A DNA stretch of 64,000 bases from Actinomyces wuliandei (GTDB lineage Bacteria > Actinomycetota > Actinomycetes > Actinomycetales > Actinomycetaceae), in contig NZ_CP025227.1 of NCBI RefSeq assembly GCF_004010955.1, positions 2,170,001-2,234,000 on the forward strand. The letters run 5' to 3'. Both the position numbers and the translations under genes were made by a program. The notes below the pieces were generated by a model. The model saw nothing but the letters and a program-made list of their open reading frames with translations. It made no database searches and was not told the DNA's origin. Below are positions 33,899 to 44,189 of this stretch, in pieces; position 1 is the first letter of the stretch, and every line of letters starts with the position of its first letter.

Positions 33899-34903
33899 TC
33901 AGGCCTGCTGCTCGTCGCTGAACGTGGGGTTGGCGGTGTAGTCGTCGTCGGAGACGTAGTCGACCGGCGAGCCCTTGAGGGACAGCCCCAGCTCGGCCAA
34001 CTTGTCCTTGATCTCCGAGATGGACTTCGCACCGAAGTTACGAATGTCAAGCAGGTCAGCCTCGCTGCGTGACACGAGCTCACCAACCGTGTGGATGCCC
34101 TCCCGCTTGAGGGCGTTGGAAGAGCGGGCCTGCAGGTCCAGCTCGTCAATCATGAGCGCCAGGTCCTGCTGGAAGGCCTCGTCAACCGGCGACGGGCCAA
34201 CCTCGATCCCCTCCGCCTCGACGTTGAGCTCACGGGCCAGGCCGAAGAGCTCAACCAGCGTCTTGCCTGCGGAGGCCAGGGCGTCTCGCGGGGTCATTGA
34301 GGCCTTGGTCTCCACGTCCACAATCAGCCGGTCAAAGTCCGTGCGCTGCTCCACACGGGTGGCCTCGACCTCGTAGGAGACCTTCCTGACCGGGGAGTAG
34401 ATGGAGTCCACCGGGATACGGGAGATCTCGGCGTTGGGGTCCTTGTTCTGGTTGGCGGAGACGTAGCCACGGCCGCGCTCGACGGTCAGCTCGATCTCCA
34501 GCTTGCCCTTCTCGTTGAGGACGGCGATGACCAGCTCGGGGTTGTGGATCTCGACCCCGGCCGGAGGCGTGATGTCACCAGCCACGACGGCACCCGGACC
34601 TGACTTGCGCAGGTACATCACAACCGGCTCGTCGTTCTCCGAGGACAGGACGATCTCCTTGATGTTCAGGATGATCTGGGCGACGTCCTCCTTGACGCCC
34701 GCGATGGTCCGGAACTCGTGGGGCACCCCGTCAATGCGTACGGAGGTGACAGCCGCTCCCGGGATGGAGGACAGCAGCGTACGCCGCAGGGAGTTGCCGA
34801 GCGTGTAGCCGAATCCCGGCTCAAGAGGTTCGAGCACGAACCGCGACCGGCGGTTCTCCTCGACGACCTCCTCGGTCAGCGTGGGTCGTTGTGCGATGAG
34901 CAC
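33899..34903 (-). CDS. rpoA: DNA-directed RNA polymerase subunit alpha
   Basis: A 334-residue subunit that nucleates polymerase assembly. The N-terminal dimer domain has the conserved [28 protein letters not shown]. The C-terminal domain (about 245-315) has [21 protein letters not shown] and [14 protein letters not shown], which contact UP elements and activators. GTG start with AAAGGAA. It sits between rpsK and rplQ; rpsD, common here in other actinobacteria, is missing. Confidence 0.98.
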   Translation of the reverse strand: MLIAQRPTLTEEVVEENRRSRFVLEPLEPGFGYTLGNSLRRTLLSSIPGAAVTSVRIDGVPHEFRTIAGVKEDVAQIILNIKEIVLSSENDEPVVMYLRKSGPGAVVAGDITPPAGVEIHNPELVIAVLNEKGKLEIELTVERGRGYVSANQNKDPNAEISRIPVDSIYSPVRKVSYEVEATRVEQRTDFDRLIVDVETKASMTPRDALASAGKTLVELFGLARELNVEAEGIEVGPSPVDEAFQQDLALMIDELDLQARSSNALKREGIHTVGELVSRSEADLLDIRNFGAKSISEIKDKLAELGLSLKGSPVDYVSDDDYTANPTFSDEQQA

Positions 34904-35035
34904 GTGATTTCCTTTCGTCGCGGCGCCCGCTATATGACGCCGTTCCTGATCAGGTTGGACGGCCAGTCAGGAGGCTGTGCCGACCCTGGCGCTCCGCCGA
35001 CACCCGGCAGGAGGCGAGGGCCGCAGCGGCTCCCA

Positions 35036-35091
35036 GGATGCCTCCCAGAACACTGAGGGCAGGGGATGCCTCCCAGAACACTGAGGGCAGG
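35036..35091. repeat. Perfect 28-base tandem duplication
   Basis: A 28-base unit starting GGATGCCTCCCAGAACACTG is present twice in direct succession. Just beside it, GTCCCAATGAG occurs twice in tandem (35111-35132), the second copy ending three bases before the rpsK stop codon. Both are in the rpsK-rpoA gap. Confidence 0.85.
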
Positions 35092-35134
35092 CACCCGCAG
35101 AGGCTGCCGCGTCCCAATGAGGTCCCAATGAGGC

Positions 35135-35536
35135 TCAGACGCGGCGGCGCTTCGGCGGGCGGCAGCCGTTGTGCGCCTGGGGAGTGACATCGGTGATCGG
35201 GCCGATGTCCAGGCCGGCTGCCTGCAGCGAGCGGATAGCAGTCTCACGGCCGGGGCCTGGTCCCTTGACGAAGACGTCGACCTTCTTCATCCCGTGCTCC
35301 TGGGCGCGCCGTGCGGCAGCCTCGGCAGCCAGCTGGGCGGCGTAGGGGGTCGACTTGCGCGAGCCCTTGAAACCGACCTGCCCCGAGGAGCACCAGGCGA
35401 TGACAGCGCCCTGAGGATCCGTCAGGGAGACGATGGTGTTGTTAAACGTGGACTTGATGTAGGCGTGGCCGTGGGTGACGTTCTTACGGTCCTTGCGGCG
35501 CGTCTTACGCGCGGCTGCGCGGGTCTTGGGAGGCAT
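35135..35536 (-). CDS. rpsK: 30S ribosomal protein S11
   Basis: A 133-residue S11 of the small-subunit platform. Conserved [21 protein letters not shown], the [18 protein letters not shown] segment and the basic C-terminus ([10 protein letters not shown]) are present. The ATG at 35536 follows AAGGAAGA and gives the normal length. Between rpsM and rpoA. Confidence 0.97.
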   Translation of the reverse strand: MPPKTRAAARKTRRKDRKNVTHGHAYIKSTFNNTIVSLTDPQGAVIAWCSSGQVGFKGSRKSTPYAAQLAAEAAARRAQEHGMKKVDVFVKGPGPGRETAIRSLQAAGLDIGPITDVTPQAHNGCRPPKRRRV

Positions 35537-35605
35537 TCTTCCTTCTTTGTGGTGAGATCGTCCTACGCGGCGGGCGCCTGCCCGCACAGCGTCTGCTTAC
35601 CTGTG

Positions 35606-35980
35606 TTACTTGGCCTTCTTCTTGCCGGCCACCGTGCGCTTGGGGCCCTTGCGGGTACGCGCGTTGGTCTTGGTGCGCTGGCCATGCACCGGCAGGTGCC
35701 GACGGTGACGCAGGCCCTGGTAGCAGCCGATCTCGATCTTGCGACGGATGTCCGCCTGCACCTCACGCCGCAGGTCACCCTCCACCTGGTAGGTGGAGTC
35801 GATGTGCGTCCGCAGGGCGACGAGCTCGTTCTCGGTCAGGTCCTTGACGCGGGTGTGGGGGCTGACCCCTGTTGCCGCCAGGGTCTCGACCGCACGAGTG
35901 CGCCCGATCCCAAAGATGTAGGTCAGTGCGACCTCCACACGCTTGTCGCGAGGCAGGTCAACACCAGAAATGCGTGCCAC
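35606..35980 (-). CDS. rpsM: 30S ribosomal protein S13
   Basis: A 124-residue S13 of the small-subunit head, contacting S19 and tRNA. It begins [20 protein letters not shown] from a GTG preceded by AGGAG, and ends with the basic [23 protein letters not shown] tail in two parts. Length is normal. It follows rpmJ in the infA-rpmJ-rpsM-rpsK-rpoA-rplQ order. Confidence 0.97.
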   Translation of the reverse strand: MARISGVDLPRDKRVEVALTYIFGIGRTRAVETLAATGVSPHTRVKDLTENELVALRTHIDSTYQVEGDLRREVQADIRRKIEIGCYQGLRHRRHLPVHGQRTKTNARTRKGPKRTVAGKKKAK

Positions 35981-36146
35981 GATGTGGTTCTCCTGTGTGC
36001 TCCCGGAGGTCGTCACCCGCCTCCTCCGCCCCGTGGGGCGGCCCCGGCCTCCGAGAACCGGGGGTTGCGGTCCCGCTGCCTGGCGGGACTGGCTGGGACG
36101 GGTGCCTTGTGTGGTGGCCAGTGGCCACGCGGTGCGCGGGCTGGAC

Positions 36147-36260
36147 TCAGCCCTGACGCTGCTTGTGTCGCGGGTTCTCGCAGATGACCATGACACGGCC
36201 GTGGCGACGAATCACCTTGCAGTTGTCACAGATCTTCTTGACGCTCGGCTTGACCTTCAT
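36147..36260 (-). CDS. rpmJ: 50S ribosomal protein L36
   Basis: A 37-residue protein read directly from the sequence: it begins [19 protein letters not shown] and ends PRHKQRQG. The CxxC at 11 and 14 with Cys27 and His32 is the zinc-binding (C+) form. GGAGGAGC precedes the ATG at 36260. It lies between infA and rpsM as in most bacteria. Confidence 0.95.
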   Translation of the reverse strand: MKVKPSVKKICDNCKVIRRHGRVMVICENPRHKQRQG

Positions 36261-36293
36261 GCTGCTCCTCCGTCGGCTGCGCTGAGCCGACTC

Positions 36294-36515
36294 TCACTTG
36301 TAGCGGTAGACGATGCGACCACGGGACAGGTCGTACGGGCTGAGCTCGACGACCACCCGGTCCTCGGGAAGGATACGAATGTAGTGCTGTCGCATCTTTC
36401 CGGAGATGTGCGCGAGTACCACGTGCCCGTTGCTCAGCTCAACCCGGAACATCGCGTTCGGAAGGGCCTCGACGACCGATCCCTCGACCTCGATGACTCC
36501 GTCCTTCTTAGCCAT
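36294..36515 (-). CDS. infA: Translation initiation factor IF-1
   Basis: A 73-residue OB-fold factor that binds the A site during initiation. It begins [20 protein letters not shown] and has the conserved [25 protein letters not shown] and a C-terminal [17 protein letters not shown] precedes the ATG. First gene after the map gap, so it may have its own promoter. Confidence 0.98.
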   Translation of the reverse strand: MAKKDGVIEVEGSVVEALPNAMFRVELSNGHVVLAHISGKMRQHYIRILPEDRVVVELSPYDLSRGRIVYRYK

Positions 36516-36819
36516 GTCCCTCCAACGGTGGTTATTCGCTCGAACGTGCCTGACGACGAGCGCCGCCCGGCGGACACCACTGCCGACACAGACGCTGGGC
36601 CCCACGGCACCAGTCGCTGGAAAGCAGGGCGCATGGACAGCAAGGATCGACGGACAGGTGTCCAGCAGCAAACTCTACGGCAGGAACACCATCGTCTACC
36701 ATGCCATGACGGCCACGTCCTCGGTGTTTCCGAACACACCGCCGTCTGCGGTCTGCCGCCGACTCGACCAGGGCTGGTCCCGACGTGCACCGTCCCCGGC
36801 GGTGTGCCAGGACCGCACG
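36516..36819. other. infA-map intergenic region
   Basis: About 300 bases with no gene. It must hold the infA promoter; TAGAGT on the minus strand near 36672-36677 is a weak -10 candidate. No clear terminator for map was found. Confidence 0.35.
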
Positions 36820-37701
36820 TCAGGCCAGCACCACCGGAGCCAGGCCAAAAGGCTCCAGCCCCTGCGCTCCCCCGTCGGGCGCGGTCAGGACCCACACCCC
36901 TGCGGGGAGGACCGCGACCGTGTGCTCCCACTGTGCGGCACGCGACCCGTCACAGGTGACGACAGTCCACCCGTCGTCGAGCTCACGCACCTGCGGCTGC
37001 CCGGCAGTCAGCATCGGCTCGATAGCCAGGACCATCCCGGGCCTCAGCCTGGGGCCCCGTCGGCTCACCGAGTAGTTGAGCACGTCGGGTGGCATGTGCA
37101 TCTGCGTACCGATACCGTGGCCCACGTAGTCCCGCAGAATCCCCAGCCGGTGCCCGTGATTCTCAGCGACTTGCTCCACCACGCCCTCGACGGCGTCACC
37201 GACCACGTTGAGCCTGCCCCGGCGAACGGAGGCGCCGCCCTGGACGGCGGTTGCGACGGCGGCCACGGCTGCCCACAGGGCTTCATGGGTTGTGGTGTCC
37301 AAGAGGTCGTCAAGAGGGTCCCGGTAGGTACCCCCGACGACAGTCGTGAACGCGGCGTCACCGTGCCACTGGGTCCCCTCCCTGTCCACGACGTAGGCGC
37401 CGCAGTCAAAGGTGACCAGGTCCCCGGCTCGCAGCCTACGCGTCCCGGGGATCCCGTGCACTACCTCCTCGTTGACGGATACGCACACAGTGGCTGGGTA
37501 CCCGTGGTAGCCCAGGAAGTTGGACCTGGCACCACAGCGGCTGATGACCTCGGCAGCCACCGCGTCCAGCTCTGCAGTGGTGACCCCGGGCGCCACGGCC
37601 TCCCGCAGAGCAGCGTGCATCTGCGCCACCACCAGCCCGGCACGACGCATGTGCCGGACCTGGTCAGGAGTCTTGAGCTGGATCCGCTCCCGCGAGAACA
37701 C
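36820..37701 (-). CDS. map: Methionine aminopeptidase, type I
   Basis: A 293-residue metalloprotease removing the initiator methionine. Metal ligands are visible: the first aspartate in VTFDCGAYVVD, the second in WHGDAAFTT, the histidine in YVGHGIGTQMH, and glutamates in LAIEPML and QWEHTVAV. The length fits the type I enzymes without the N-terminal SH3-binding extension. GTG start 56 bases downstream of adk. Confidence 0.97.
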   Translation of the reverse strand: MFSRERIQLKTPDQVRHMRRAGLVVAQMHAALREAVAPGVTTAELDAVAAEVISRCGARSNFLGYHGYPATVCVSVNEEVVHGIPGTRRLRAGDLVTFDCGAYVVDREGTQWHGDAAFTTVVGGTYRDPLDDLLDTTTHEALWAAVAAVATAVQGGASVRRGRLNVVGDAVEGVVEQVAENHGHRLGILRDYVGHGIGTQMHMPPDVLNYSVSRRGPRLRPGMVLAIEPMLTAGQPQVRELDDGWTVVTCDGSRAAQWEHTVAVLPAGVWVLTAPDGGAQGLEPFGLAPVVLA

Positions 37702-37757
37702 GCCACATTCCTTTCTGTCCAGACAGCCACCCAGGCACTACCCGGCCGCAGCCGGTC

Positions 37758-38342
37758 CTAGCGGACCAGGCCGTGCCGGGACAGTGCCGCGAGAATACGC
37801 TGCGTGACCTCCTCGACATCACCCATGCCGTCCACGCTGACCAGCAGGCCCCGACGCGTGTAGAGGTCCACCAGCGGCGCCGTGGCCTCGGCATAGACCT
37901 CCAACCTGTGCCGGATGACCGGCTCGGTGTCGTCCGCCCGACCCTGCTCACCAGCACGCCTCAGCAGACGCTCGACAACGGCCTCTTCCTGGGCAGTAAT
38001 CTCCAGAACCAGGTCCACACAGGTCCCGGAGGAGGCGAGCATCTTGTCCAGGGCCGCGACCTGAGCCTGCGTACGCGGGTAGCCGTCCAGCAGGAACCCC
38101 TCACGGCAGTCATCCTGGCTGATCCGGTCAGCCACCATCGCGTTGGTCACTGAGTCCGGTACGTACTCACCGCGGTCGACGTAGCCCTGTGCCCGGATCC
38201 CCAGCTCGGTCCCCTGGGCCACGTTGGCACGGAAGATGTCCCCGGTGGAGATCGCCGGGACACCCAGGTGCTCAGCGACGCGAGCAGCCTGGGTCCCTTT
38301 TCCCGCACCGGGAGGACCGAGAAGAACCATGCGTGCACTCAT
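37758..38342 (-). CDS. adk: Adenylate kinase
   Basis: A 194-residue kinase balancing ATP, ADP and AMP. The P-loop is MVLLGPPGAGKGTQAARVAE; ISTGDIFRANV and FLLDGYPRTQAQ are AMP-site segments; DDTEPVIRHRLEVY follows a short LID without zinc cysteines. This is the short-LID actinobacterial type. The ATG overlaps the secY stop by four bases. Confidence 0.97.
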   Translation of the reverse strand: MSARMVLLGPPGAGKGTQAARVAEHLGVPAISTGDIFRANVAQGTELGIRAQGYVDRGEYVPDSVTNAMVADRISQDDCREGFLLDGYPRTQAQVAALDKMLASSGTCVDLVLEITAQEEAVVERLLRRAGEQGRADDTEPVIRHRLEVYAEATAPLVDLYTRRGLLVSVDGMGDVEEVTQRILAALSRHGLVR

Positions 38343-39631
38343 GACAGGAACCCTTCGTAGTGGCGCTGCTGGAGCTGGGAGTTGATCTCCTTGACGGTCT
38401 GGAGACCCACTCCCACCATAATAAGGATGGTGGTGCCTCCGAAGGGCAGGGTCTGGGCCAGCCCCAGCCAGATCACCGCGACAGTCGGAAGCAGGGCAAG
38501 AAGGACGAGGTAGATGGCACCCGCTGTGGTGACGCGGTTGATGACGTAGGTCAGGTAGCGCACCGTGGGCTCCCCGGCACGAATCCCCGGGATGAACCCG
38601 CCGTAGCGCTTCATGTTGTCCGCAGTCTCCTCGGGGTTGAAGGTGATCGCGGTGTAGAAGAAGGCGAAGCACAGGATAAGGACGGCGTAGGCACTCAGGT
38701 ACAGGGGGTGGGTCTGCTGGAGGTTGTTCATGATCCAGATGACCCACCCGTCGGTCTGGCGGCCGAACCCGGCGATCAGCTGGGGCATGGCCAGGATCGA
38801 GGAGGCGAAGATGACCGGGATGACTCCGGCGGTGTTGATCTTGACCGGGATGTAGGTGGTGGAGCCCCCGTACTGGCGACGGCCGATCATCCGCTTGGCG
38901 TACTGGACGGGGATGCGCCGCTGCGCCTGCTCCACGAAGATCACGGCCAACGTGGCCACCAGGACCACCGCCACCACGATGAGGAATCGTGACAGGCCGT
39001 TGTTGCCGCCGGCGATCGAGATCATGTTGGCCGGGAACTGGGCGACGATGGAGGTAAAGATCAGCAGGGACATGCCGTTGCCGATACCGCGCTCGGTAAT
39101 GAGCTCGCCCAGCCACATGATGAGGCCGGTCCCCGCCGTCATGGTGACGACCATGAGAGCCAGGGTGACGAACGAGGCGTCAGGAACGACGTCGACGGAG
39201 CAGCCCACGAACAGCTGGCCGGTGGCCGCTGTCGACACGATGGTGGCCGACTGCAGCAGGCCCAGGCCAATAGTGAGGTAGCGGGTGTACTCCGTCAGCT
39301 TGGCGGTACCGGCCTGACCTTCCTTGTGAAGCTCCTCGAACCGGGGGATGACCACACGCAGCAGCTGGATAATGATCGACGCAGTGATGTACGGCATGAT
39401 GCCCAGGGCAAAGACACTCAGCTGGAGCAGCGCCCCGCCGGAGAAGATGTTGATCAGGCTGAGCAGGCCCTGTCCCTCAGCCTCTCCCACGCAGACCTGG
39501 ACGTTGGCCATGTCCACGCCCGGGGCAGGCACTGTCGACCCGAGGCGGAACAGAGCCATGATGCCCAGGGTAAAAAGGAGCTTGGCCCTGAGGTCGGGCG
39601 TCCGGAACGCCTGGATGAACGCGCTGAGCAC
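38339..39631 (-). CDS. secY: Preprotein translocase subunit SecY
   Basis: A 430-residue, ten-helix channel protein of the Sec translocon. The start segment LSAFIQAFRTPDLRAKLLFT, the plug/TM2 region (FSGGALLQLSVFALGIMPYI) and the cytoplasmic loop YAKRMIGRRQYGGSTTYIPVK are typical. The GTG at 39631, with AGGAG five bases before it, is preferred over an ATG twelve codons upstream. A strong hairpin separates it from rplO, so secY-adk-map may be an independent unit. Confidence 0.96.
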   Translation of the reverse strand: MLSAFIQAFRTPDLRAKLLFTLGIMALFRLGSTVPAPGVDMANVQVCVGEAEGQGLLSLINIFSGGALLQLSVFALGIMPYITASIIIQLLRVVIPRFEELHKEGQAGTAKLTEYTRYLTIGLGLLQSATIVSTAATGQLFVGCSVDVVPDASFVTLALMVVTMTAGTGLIMWLGELITERGIGNGMSLLIFTSIVAQFPANMISIAGGNNGLSRFLIVVAVVLVATLAVIFVEQAQRRIPVQYAKRMIGRRQYGGSTTYIPVKINTAGVIPVIFASSILAMPQLIAGFGRQTDGWVIWIMNNLQQTHPLYLSAYAVLILCFAFFYTAITFNPEETADNMKRYGGFIPGIRAGEPTVRYLTYVINRVTTAGAIYLVLLALLPTVAVIWLGLAQTLPFGGTTILIMVGVGLQTVKEINSQLQQRHYEGFLS

Positions 39632-39734
39632 TCGATCTCCTGTGTACTCGGTAGTGTGGTCGGTCATGTGGTCACGGCTCCACCCGCAGAGCGGGTAAGA
39701 GGCCGGGTGTGCGGCCCAGGTCAGACTACCGTTG

Positions 39735-39777
39735 ACGGAGCCCGGCCTCCAGGGTGCTCCTGGAGGCCGGGCTCCGT
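39735..39777. terminator. Strong hairpin between rplO and secY
   Basis: A perfect 19-base stem (39735-39753 with 39759-39777) and a 5-base loop, starting about 30 bases past the rplO stop. It should stop or strongly attenuate transcription from rplO into secY. Confidence 0.85.
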
Positions 39778-39810
39778 CCCGCAGTCGTCATGGACAGACT
39801 AGCGCGCCAC

Positions 39811-40332
39811 TCACCGGGCGCTGATGGACCCGCCTGCGGCCTCGATCTTCTCCTTGGCGGAACCGGACCAGGCATCCGCCGTGACCGTGAGAGCCACAGT
39901 CACGTCGCCGCCTCCGAGAACCTTGACCAGGTGGCCCTTGCGCACCGCGCCGGCAGCAACCAGGTCCTCCACAGTCACCGTGCCGCCAGCAGGGAAGAGC
40001 TCGGCGATACGTCCCACGTTGACCGGCTGGTACTCCACCCGGTTGGGGCTGCGGAACCCACGAAGCTTGGGCAGCCGCATGTGCAGGGGCATCTGACCGC
40101 CCTCGAAACCAGGACGGACCTGGTAGCGGGCCTTGGTGCCCTTGGTCCCGCGTCCGGCGGTCTTGCCCTTGGAGCCCTCACCACGACCCACACGGGTCCT
40201 GGCCTTCCTGGAGCCCGCCGCAGGCCGCAGGTGGTGCAGCCGCACGACCCGGGTCCCACCTGGTGCCTGCGCCCGAGGACCGCCCTCAGCGTCCTTCTGC
40301 GTGTCCCTCTGTGTCTTCCTGGACTCAGCCAT
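39811..40332 (-). CDS. rplO: 50S ribosomal protein L15
   Basis: A 173-residue L15 with a 35-residue polar N-terminal extension before the family start ([20 protein letters not shown]). The glycine-rich basic loop [21 protein letters not shown] and [19 protein letters not shown] are conserved. AGGAGG precedes the ATG at 40332. Last gene of the transcript before the 39735 hairpin. Confidence 0.96.
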   Translation of the reverse strand: MAESRKTQRDTQKDAEGGPRAQAPGGTRVVRLHHLRPAAGSRKARTRVGRGEGSKGKTAGRGTKGTKARYQVRPGFEGGQMPLHMRLPKLRGFRSPNRVEYQPVNVGRIAELFPAGGTVTVEDLVAAGAVRKGHLVKVLGGGDVTVALTVTADAWSGSAKEKIEAAGGSISAR

Positions 40333-40333
40333 C

Positions 40334-40555
40334 TCAGACCTCCTCAACGGTAACCAGGTGGCGCACCGTGGCAATCAAGCCCCGCACGGAGGGAGAGTCC
40401 TCCCGCACGACGCTCTGACGGATCCTGCGCAGCCCCAGGGTGCGCAGAGAGGCACGCTGGCGGTGGGTGCCGCCGATGCCAGAACGGACCTGCGTGACCC
40501 TGAGCCGTCTGGCACCGTGCTCACTGCTCTGCCTTGTCGTGGTGTCAGCCATCAC
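40334..40555 (-). CDS. rpmD: 50S ribosomal protein L30
   Basis: A 73-residue L30. After a short polar start, [20 protein letters not shown] and [20 protein letters not shown] match the family. GTG at 40555 overlaps the rpsE stop (GTGA) with AAGGAG seven bases upstream; the ATG at 40552 is equally possible. One base separates it from rplO. Confidence 0.95.
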   Translation of the reverse strand: MMADTTTRQSSEHGARRLRVTQVRSGIGGTHRQRASLRTLGLRRIRQSVVREDSPSVRGLIATVRHLVTVEEV

Positions 40556-41259
40556 GCACGCACTCCTTCTACGGCCTTGTCGGCCTCCTTCTTCTCAGCC
40601 TCGGCGCGCCTGTCGGCCTCGCCCTCGGCGCGGGCCCGCAGCATCGACTGCGGGGCGACATCCTCCAGGGGCAGGCCCCGGCGGGCGGCAACACCCTCAG
40701 GCTGCTCAAGCCGCCTCAGGGCGTCCACCGTGGCGTGGACGATATTGATCGCGTTGGAGGAGCCCAGTGACTTGGACAGGACGTCGTGGACGCCGGCGCA
40801 GTCCAGGACGGCACGCACCGGACCGCCGGCGATGACGCCCGTACCCGGGGAGGCGGGACGCAGCAGCACGATACCTGCGGAGTCCTCGCCCTGGACCAGG
40901 TGTGGGATGGTACGGCGGATCATCGGCACATGGAAGAAGCTCTTCTTGGCGACCTCCACGGCCTTGGCGATCGCGGCAGGCACCTCCTTGGCCTTGCCGT
41001 AGCCCACACCCACGGTCCCCTCTCCGTCACCGACGACAACCAGGGCGGTGAAGGTGAAGCGACGGCCACCCTTGACGACCTTGGAGACACGGTTGATCGA
41101 GACGACACGCTCGATGTACCTGTCGTCGTTGCTCCGGCCACGGTCCCGACGGTCGCTACCACGGTCACGGCGGCCGCGGCCCTCGCCCCGGCGCTCCTCG
41201 TTCTCACGCTGGGTCGAGCCGTCGGACGACGCGGACCCGTCTCGCTGCGGTGCAGCCAT
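40552..41259 (-). CDS. rpsE: 30S ribosomal protein S5
   Basis: A 235-residue S5 with an Arg/Asp/Gly-rich N-terminal extension of about 45 residues ([20 protein letters not shown]). The dsRNA-binding-like core begins [36 protein letters not shown] and [15 protein letters not shown] follow. An Ala/Glu-rich tail ends the protein. It works at the decoding-site rear and mRNA entry. Confidence 0.97.
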   Translation of the reverse strand: MAAPQRDGSASSDGSTQRENEERRGEGRGRRDRGSDRRDRGRSNDDRYIERVVSINRVSKVVKGGRRFTFTALVVVGDGEGTVGVGYGKAKEVPAAIAKAVEVAKKSFFHVPMIRRTIPHLVQGEDSAGIVLLRPASPGTGVIAGGPVRAVLDCAGVHDVLSKSLGSSNAINIVHATVDALRRLEQPEGVAARRGLPLEDVAPQSMLRARAEGEADRRAEAEKKEADKAVEGVRA

Positions 41260-41302
41260 CAGATGTTCCTCTGCTTTCTCGTCGTCTCTGTCGTCGTGGT
41301 GA

Positions 41303-41683
41303 TCACAGCGTCAGACCTCCTTCACGGGCGCCCTCCGCGACAGCCGCCACCCGTCCGTGGTACTTGTTGCCTCCACGGTCAAACACGACAGCGTCGATGC
41401 CCAGTGCCCTGGCCCGCTGCGCCACAAGCTCGCCGACCTTGCGGGCCGCACCGACCTTGTGCCCCTCGACACCCTTGGCTGCCTGCTCCAGGGTCGAGGC
41501 TGCGCACAGCGTGTGGCCGATCGTGTCGTCGACGACCTGGGCCACCATGTGCCGGTTGGAGCGGGTCACCACCAGGCGGGGACGCTCGGGCGTGCCGCTG
41601 ACCCGCTTGCGCACGCGCTGGTGGCGGATCTTGCGGGCCACGGCCCTGGGGTTCCCCTTGCCCCTCTTGATCGAGTAAGCCAT
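41303..41683 (-). CDS. rplR: 50S ribosomal protein L18
   Basis: A 126-residue 5S-rRNA-binding protein. [40 protein letters not shown] and the C-terminal [20 protein letters not shown] are conserved. The ATG at 41683 is chosen over a GTG two codons upstream that overlaps the rplF stop. Confidence 0.96.
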   Translation of the reverse strand: MAYSIKRGKGNPRAVARKIRHQRVRKRVSGTPERPRLVVTRSNRHMVAQVVDDTIGHTLCAASTLEQAAKGVEGHKVGAARKVGELVAQRARALGIDAVVFDRGGNKYHGRVAAVAEGAREGGLTL

Positions 41684-41685
41684 GG

Positions 41686-42225
41686 TCACTTACCAGCCTT
41701 TCCGACCTTACGGCGCACGTTCTCACCCGCGTAGCGCACACCCTTGCCCTTGTAAGGCTCGGGCGGACGGATCTTGCGGATGTTAGCGGCGACCTCGCCA
41801 ACCTGCTCCTTGGAGATGCCGGACACCTTGATCTTGAGGTTGCCATCTACCGTGAGGGTGACTCCCTCCGGCGGCTCGACCGTCACGGTGTGGGAGAAGC
41901 CCAGCGACAGCTCGATGCCCTGCCCCTTGGCGACCACACGGTAACCGGTACCGACGATCTCAAGGTTCTTCTCGTGCCCCTGGGTCACGCCCACCACCAT
42001 GTTGTTGATGAGGGTGCGCGACAGGCCGTGAAGGGAGCGGGAACGGCGCTCGTCGTCGGGACGCGTCACCAGGATGGACCCATCCTCCTGACGAGTCACG
42101 CTCAGCGGCTCGGCGACGGTCCGGGACAAGGTGCCCTTGGGGCCCGTGACCGTCACCTCGTTTCCGTCAATTGTCACATCCACCCCGGCCGGGACCGGAA
42201 CGGGGAGACGTCCAATACGAGACAT
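41686..42225 (-). CDS. rplF: 50S ribosomal protein L6
   Basis: A 179-residue L6 near the factor-binding centre. [20 protein letters not shown] starts it; [21 protein letters not shown] and [19 protein letters not shown] are conserved. Normal length. Confidence 0.97.
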   Translation of the reverse strand: MSRIGRLPVPVPAGVDVTIDGNEVTVTGPKGTLSRTVAEPLSVTRQEDGSILVTRPDDERRSRSLHGLSRTLINNMVVGVTQGHEKNLEIVGTGYRVVAKGQGIELSLGFSHTVTVEPPEGVTLTVDGNLKIKVSGISKEQVGEVAANIRKIRPPEPYKGKGVRYAGENVRRKVGKAGK

Positions 42226-42246
42226 GGTTTTCCTCCGCTCCTTGTC

Positions 42247-42645
42247 TCACCAGACGTAGGCGAGGACTTCGCCGCCCACGCCCCGGGACTCAGCCTGCCG
42301 GTCGGTGAGGAGGCCGGAGGAGGTGGACAAGATCGCCACCCCGAGGCCCCCCAGGACCTTAGGCAGGTTCGTGGACTTTGCGTAGACGCGCAGGCCGGGC
42401 TTGGAGACCCGGCGCAGGCCCTGGATAGCGCGCTGGCGGTTGGCACCATACTTCAGGGTCAGCGTGAGCGTCTTGCCGACCTCGGCGTCCGTCACCTCGT
42501 AGTCAGCGATGTAGCCCTCGGACTTCAGCATCTGGGCGATGCTGACCTTGAGCTTGCTCGACGGCATGGAGACGGAGTCGTGGTGGGCGCTGTTTGCGTT
42601 ACGCAGACGAGTCAGCATGTCTGCGATGGGGTCTGTCATAGTCAT
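42247..42645 (-). CDS. rpsH: 30S ribosomal protein S8
   Basis: A 132-residue S8 that organises the 16S central domain. [20 protein letters not shown] and the C-terminal [20 protein letters not shown] are typical. Two in-frame ATGs (42645 and 42639) are possible; neither has a strong ribosome binding site. Confidence 0.96.
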   Translation of the reverse strand: MTMTDPIADMLTRLRNANSAHHDSVSMPSSKLKVSIAQMLKSEGYIADYEVTDAEVGKTLTLTLKYGANRQRAIQGLRRVSKPGLRVYAKSTNLPKVLGGLGVAILSTSSGLLTDRQAESRGVGGEVLAYVW

Positions 42646-42702
42646 GAGTGGGCCTCGGCCCTTCCTCGTCGTGGTTTCCTCTCGGACCTGCGACGTAAGT
42701 TC

Positions 42703-42888
42703 TTACCAGCTGGACTTGCTCACGCCGGGAAGCTGGCCCGCCAAGGCCATCTCCCGCAGGCAGATACGGCACAGGCCGAACTTGCGGTACACGGAGTGCG
42801 GACGTCCGCAACGCTGGCAGCGCGTGTAGGCGCGCACGCCAAACTTGGGCTTGCGGTTGGCCTTGTTGATCAGAGCGGTCTTCGCCAT
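42703..42888 (-). CDS. rpsZ: 30S ribosomal protein S14, zinc-binding type Z
   Basis: A 61-residue S14. Two CxxC pairs (RCQRCGRPH and GLCRICLRE) bind zinc, which marks the short type Z form rather than the long zinc-free paralogue found under zinc limitation. AAGGAG precedes the ATG. One base after rplE. Confidence 0.97.
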   Translation of the reverse strand: MAKTALINKANRKPKFGVRAYTRCQRCGRPHSVYRKFGLCRICLREMALAGQLPGVSKSSW

Positions 42889-42889
42889 G

Positions 42890-43471
42890 TCACTTCTCCT
42901 TGAAGGGGAAGCCGAGCTGCTTGAGCAGGGAGCGGGCCTCCTCGTCGGTCCTGGCCGTGGTCACCACGGTGATGTCCATGCCGCGCACGCGGTCAATCTT
43001 GTCCTGGTCGATCTCGTGGAACACAGACTGCTCGGTGAGACCAAAGGTGTAGTTACCGTTGCCGTCGAACTGCCTGGGGCTCAGTCCCCGGAAGTCGCGG
43101 ATCCGTGGCAGGGAGATAGAGATCAGGCGATCGAGGAACTCCCACATCCGGTCCCCGCGCAACGTGGCGTGCGCCCCGATCGGCATGCCCGCCCGCAGCT
43201 TGAACTGCGCGATGGACTTGCGCGCCCTGGTGACCTGGGGCTTCTGACCGGTGATAGCGGCGAGGTCCTGCACAGCGCCCTCGATCATCTTCGCGTCGTG
43301 GGCAGCCTCACCGACACCCATGTTGACGACGACCTTGACGACGTTGCCGACCTCCATCACGTTGCCGTGCTGGAACTCCTTGAGCAGGGCAGGACGCACC
43401 TCCTGGGTGTACCGCGTCTTCAGCCGTGGGGTCATCTTCTTCTCAGCGCCCCCGTCGGTGCTGTCAGCCAT
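42890..43471 (-). CDS. rplE: 50S ribosomal protein L5
   Basis: A 193-residue 5S-rRNA-binding protein. [37 protein letters not shown] and [20 protein letters not shown] are conserved, with a short polar N-terminal addition. Two bases after rplX. Confidence 0.97.
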   Translation of the reverse strand: MADSTDGGAEKKMTPRLKTRYTQEVRPALLKEFQHGNVMEVGNVVKVVVNMGVGEAAHDAKMIEGAVQDLAAITGQKPQVTRARKSIAQFKLRAGMPIGAHATLRGDRMWEFLDRLISISLPRIRDFRGLSPRQFDGNGNYTFGLTEQSVFHEIDQDKIDRVRGMDITVVTTARTDEEARSLLKQLGFPFKEK

Positions 43472-43473
43472 GG

Positions 43474-43818
43474 TTACAGGTCCTCCCCGCTCTTCTTCGC
43501 GTAGCGCACGCGCACAGTACGCTTACGGCCGTTGGGACGCTCCCCCTCCTCGACACGGAAGCCGACGCGGGTGCGCTTCTTGGTCTTCGGGTCTACGAGC
43601 ATGACGTTGGACATGTGGATCGGCGCCTCGACGGTCTCGATGCCGCCGGTGCGAGCCCCCTGTGCGGACTGCCCCACCTTGGTGTGCTTGGTGACGCGCT
43701 GGACACCCTCGACCACCACCCGGTCCGTGCCGCGGTGGACCTCCAGGACCCGGCCTGTCTTGCCCTTGTCCTTGCCTGCAATGACAATGACCTGGTCGCC
43801 CTTCTTGACGCGCGCCAT
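43474..43818 (-). CDS. rplX: 50S ribosomal protein L24
   Basis: A 114-residue KOW-domain protein that starts large-subunit assembly. The KOW motif [20 protein letters not shown] is at the N-terminus; [20 protein letters not shown] follows. Two bases after rplN. Confidence 0.97.
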   Translation of the reverse strand: MARVKKGDQVIVIAGKDKGKTGRVLEVHRGTDRVVVEGVQRVTKHTKVGQSAQGARTGGIETVEAPIHMSNVMLVDPKTKKRTRVGFRVEEGERPNGRKRTVRVRYAKKSGEDL

Positions 43819-43820
43819 GG

Positions 43821-44189
43821 TCAGATCACCTCCGGGGCGAGTGAGACGATGCGCATGAACTTCTTGTCACGAAGCTCACGGCCGACGGGGCCGAAGATGC
43901 GGGTTCCGCGCGGCTCGCCGTCGTTCCTGAGGATAACGGCAGCGTTCTCGTCGAAACGGATGTACGAGCCGTCCGGGCGGCGCCGCTCCTTGCGGGCACG
44001 CACCACGACCGCCTTGACGACGTCGCCCCTCTTGACGTTGCCACCGGGGATGGCGTCCTTTACCGTAGCGACGATCGTGTCACCGATGCCCGCATAGCGC
44101 CGACCCGAGCCGCCGAGAACACGGATGCACAGGATCTCCTTGGCACCGGTGTTGTCGGCGACCTTCAGTCGCGACTCCTGCTGGATCAT
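43821..44189 (-). CDS. rplN: 50S ribosomal protein L14
   Basis: A 122-residue L14. [20 protein letters not shown] and the C-terminal [20 protein letters not shown] are nearly invariant. AGGAG precedes the ATG at 44189. It opens the spc section, 506 bases after rpsQ with a terminator in between, so it probably has its own promoter. Confidence 0.97.
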   Translation of the reverse strand: MIQQESRLKVADNTGAKEILCIRVLGGSGRRYAGIGDTIVATVKDAIPGGNVKRGDVVKAVVVRARKERRRPDGSYIRFDENAAVILRNDGEPRGTRIFGPVGRELRDKKFMRIVSLAPEVI

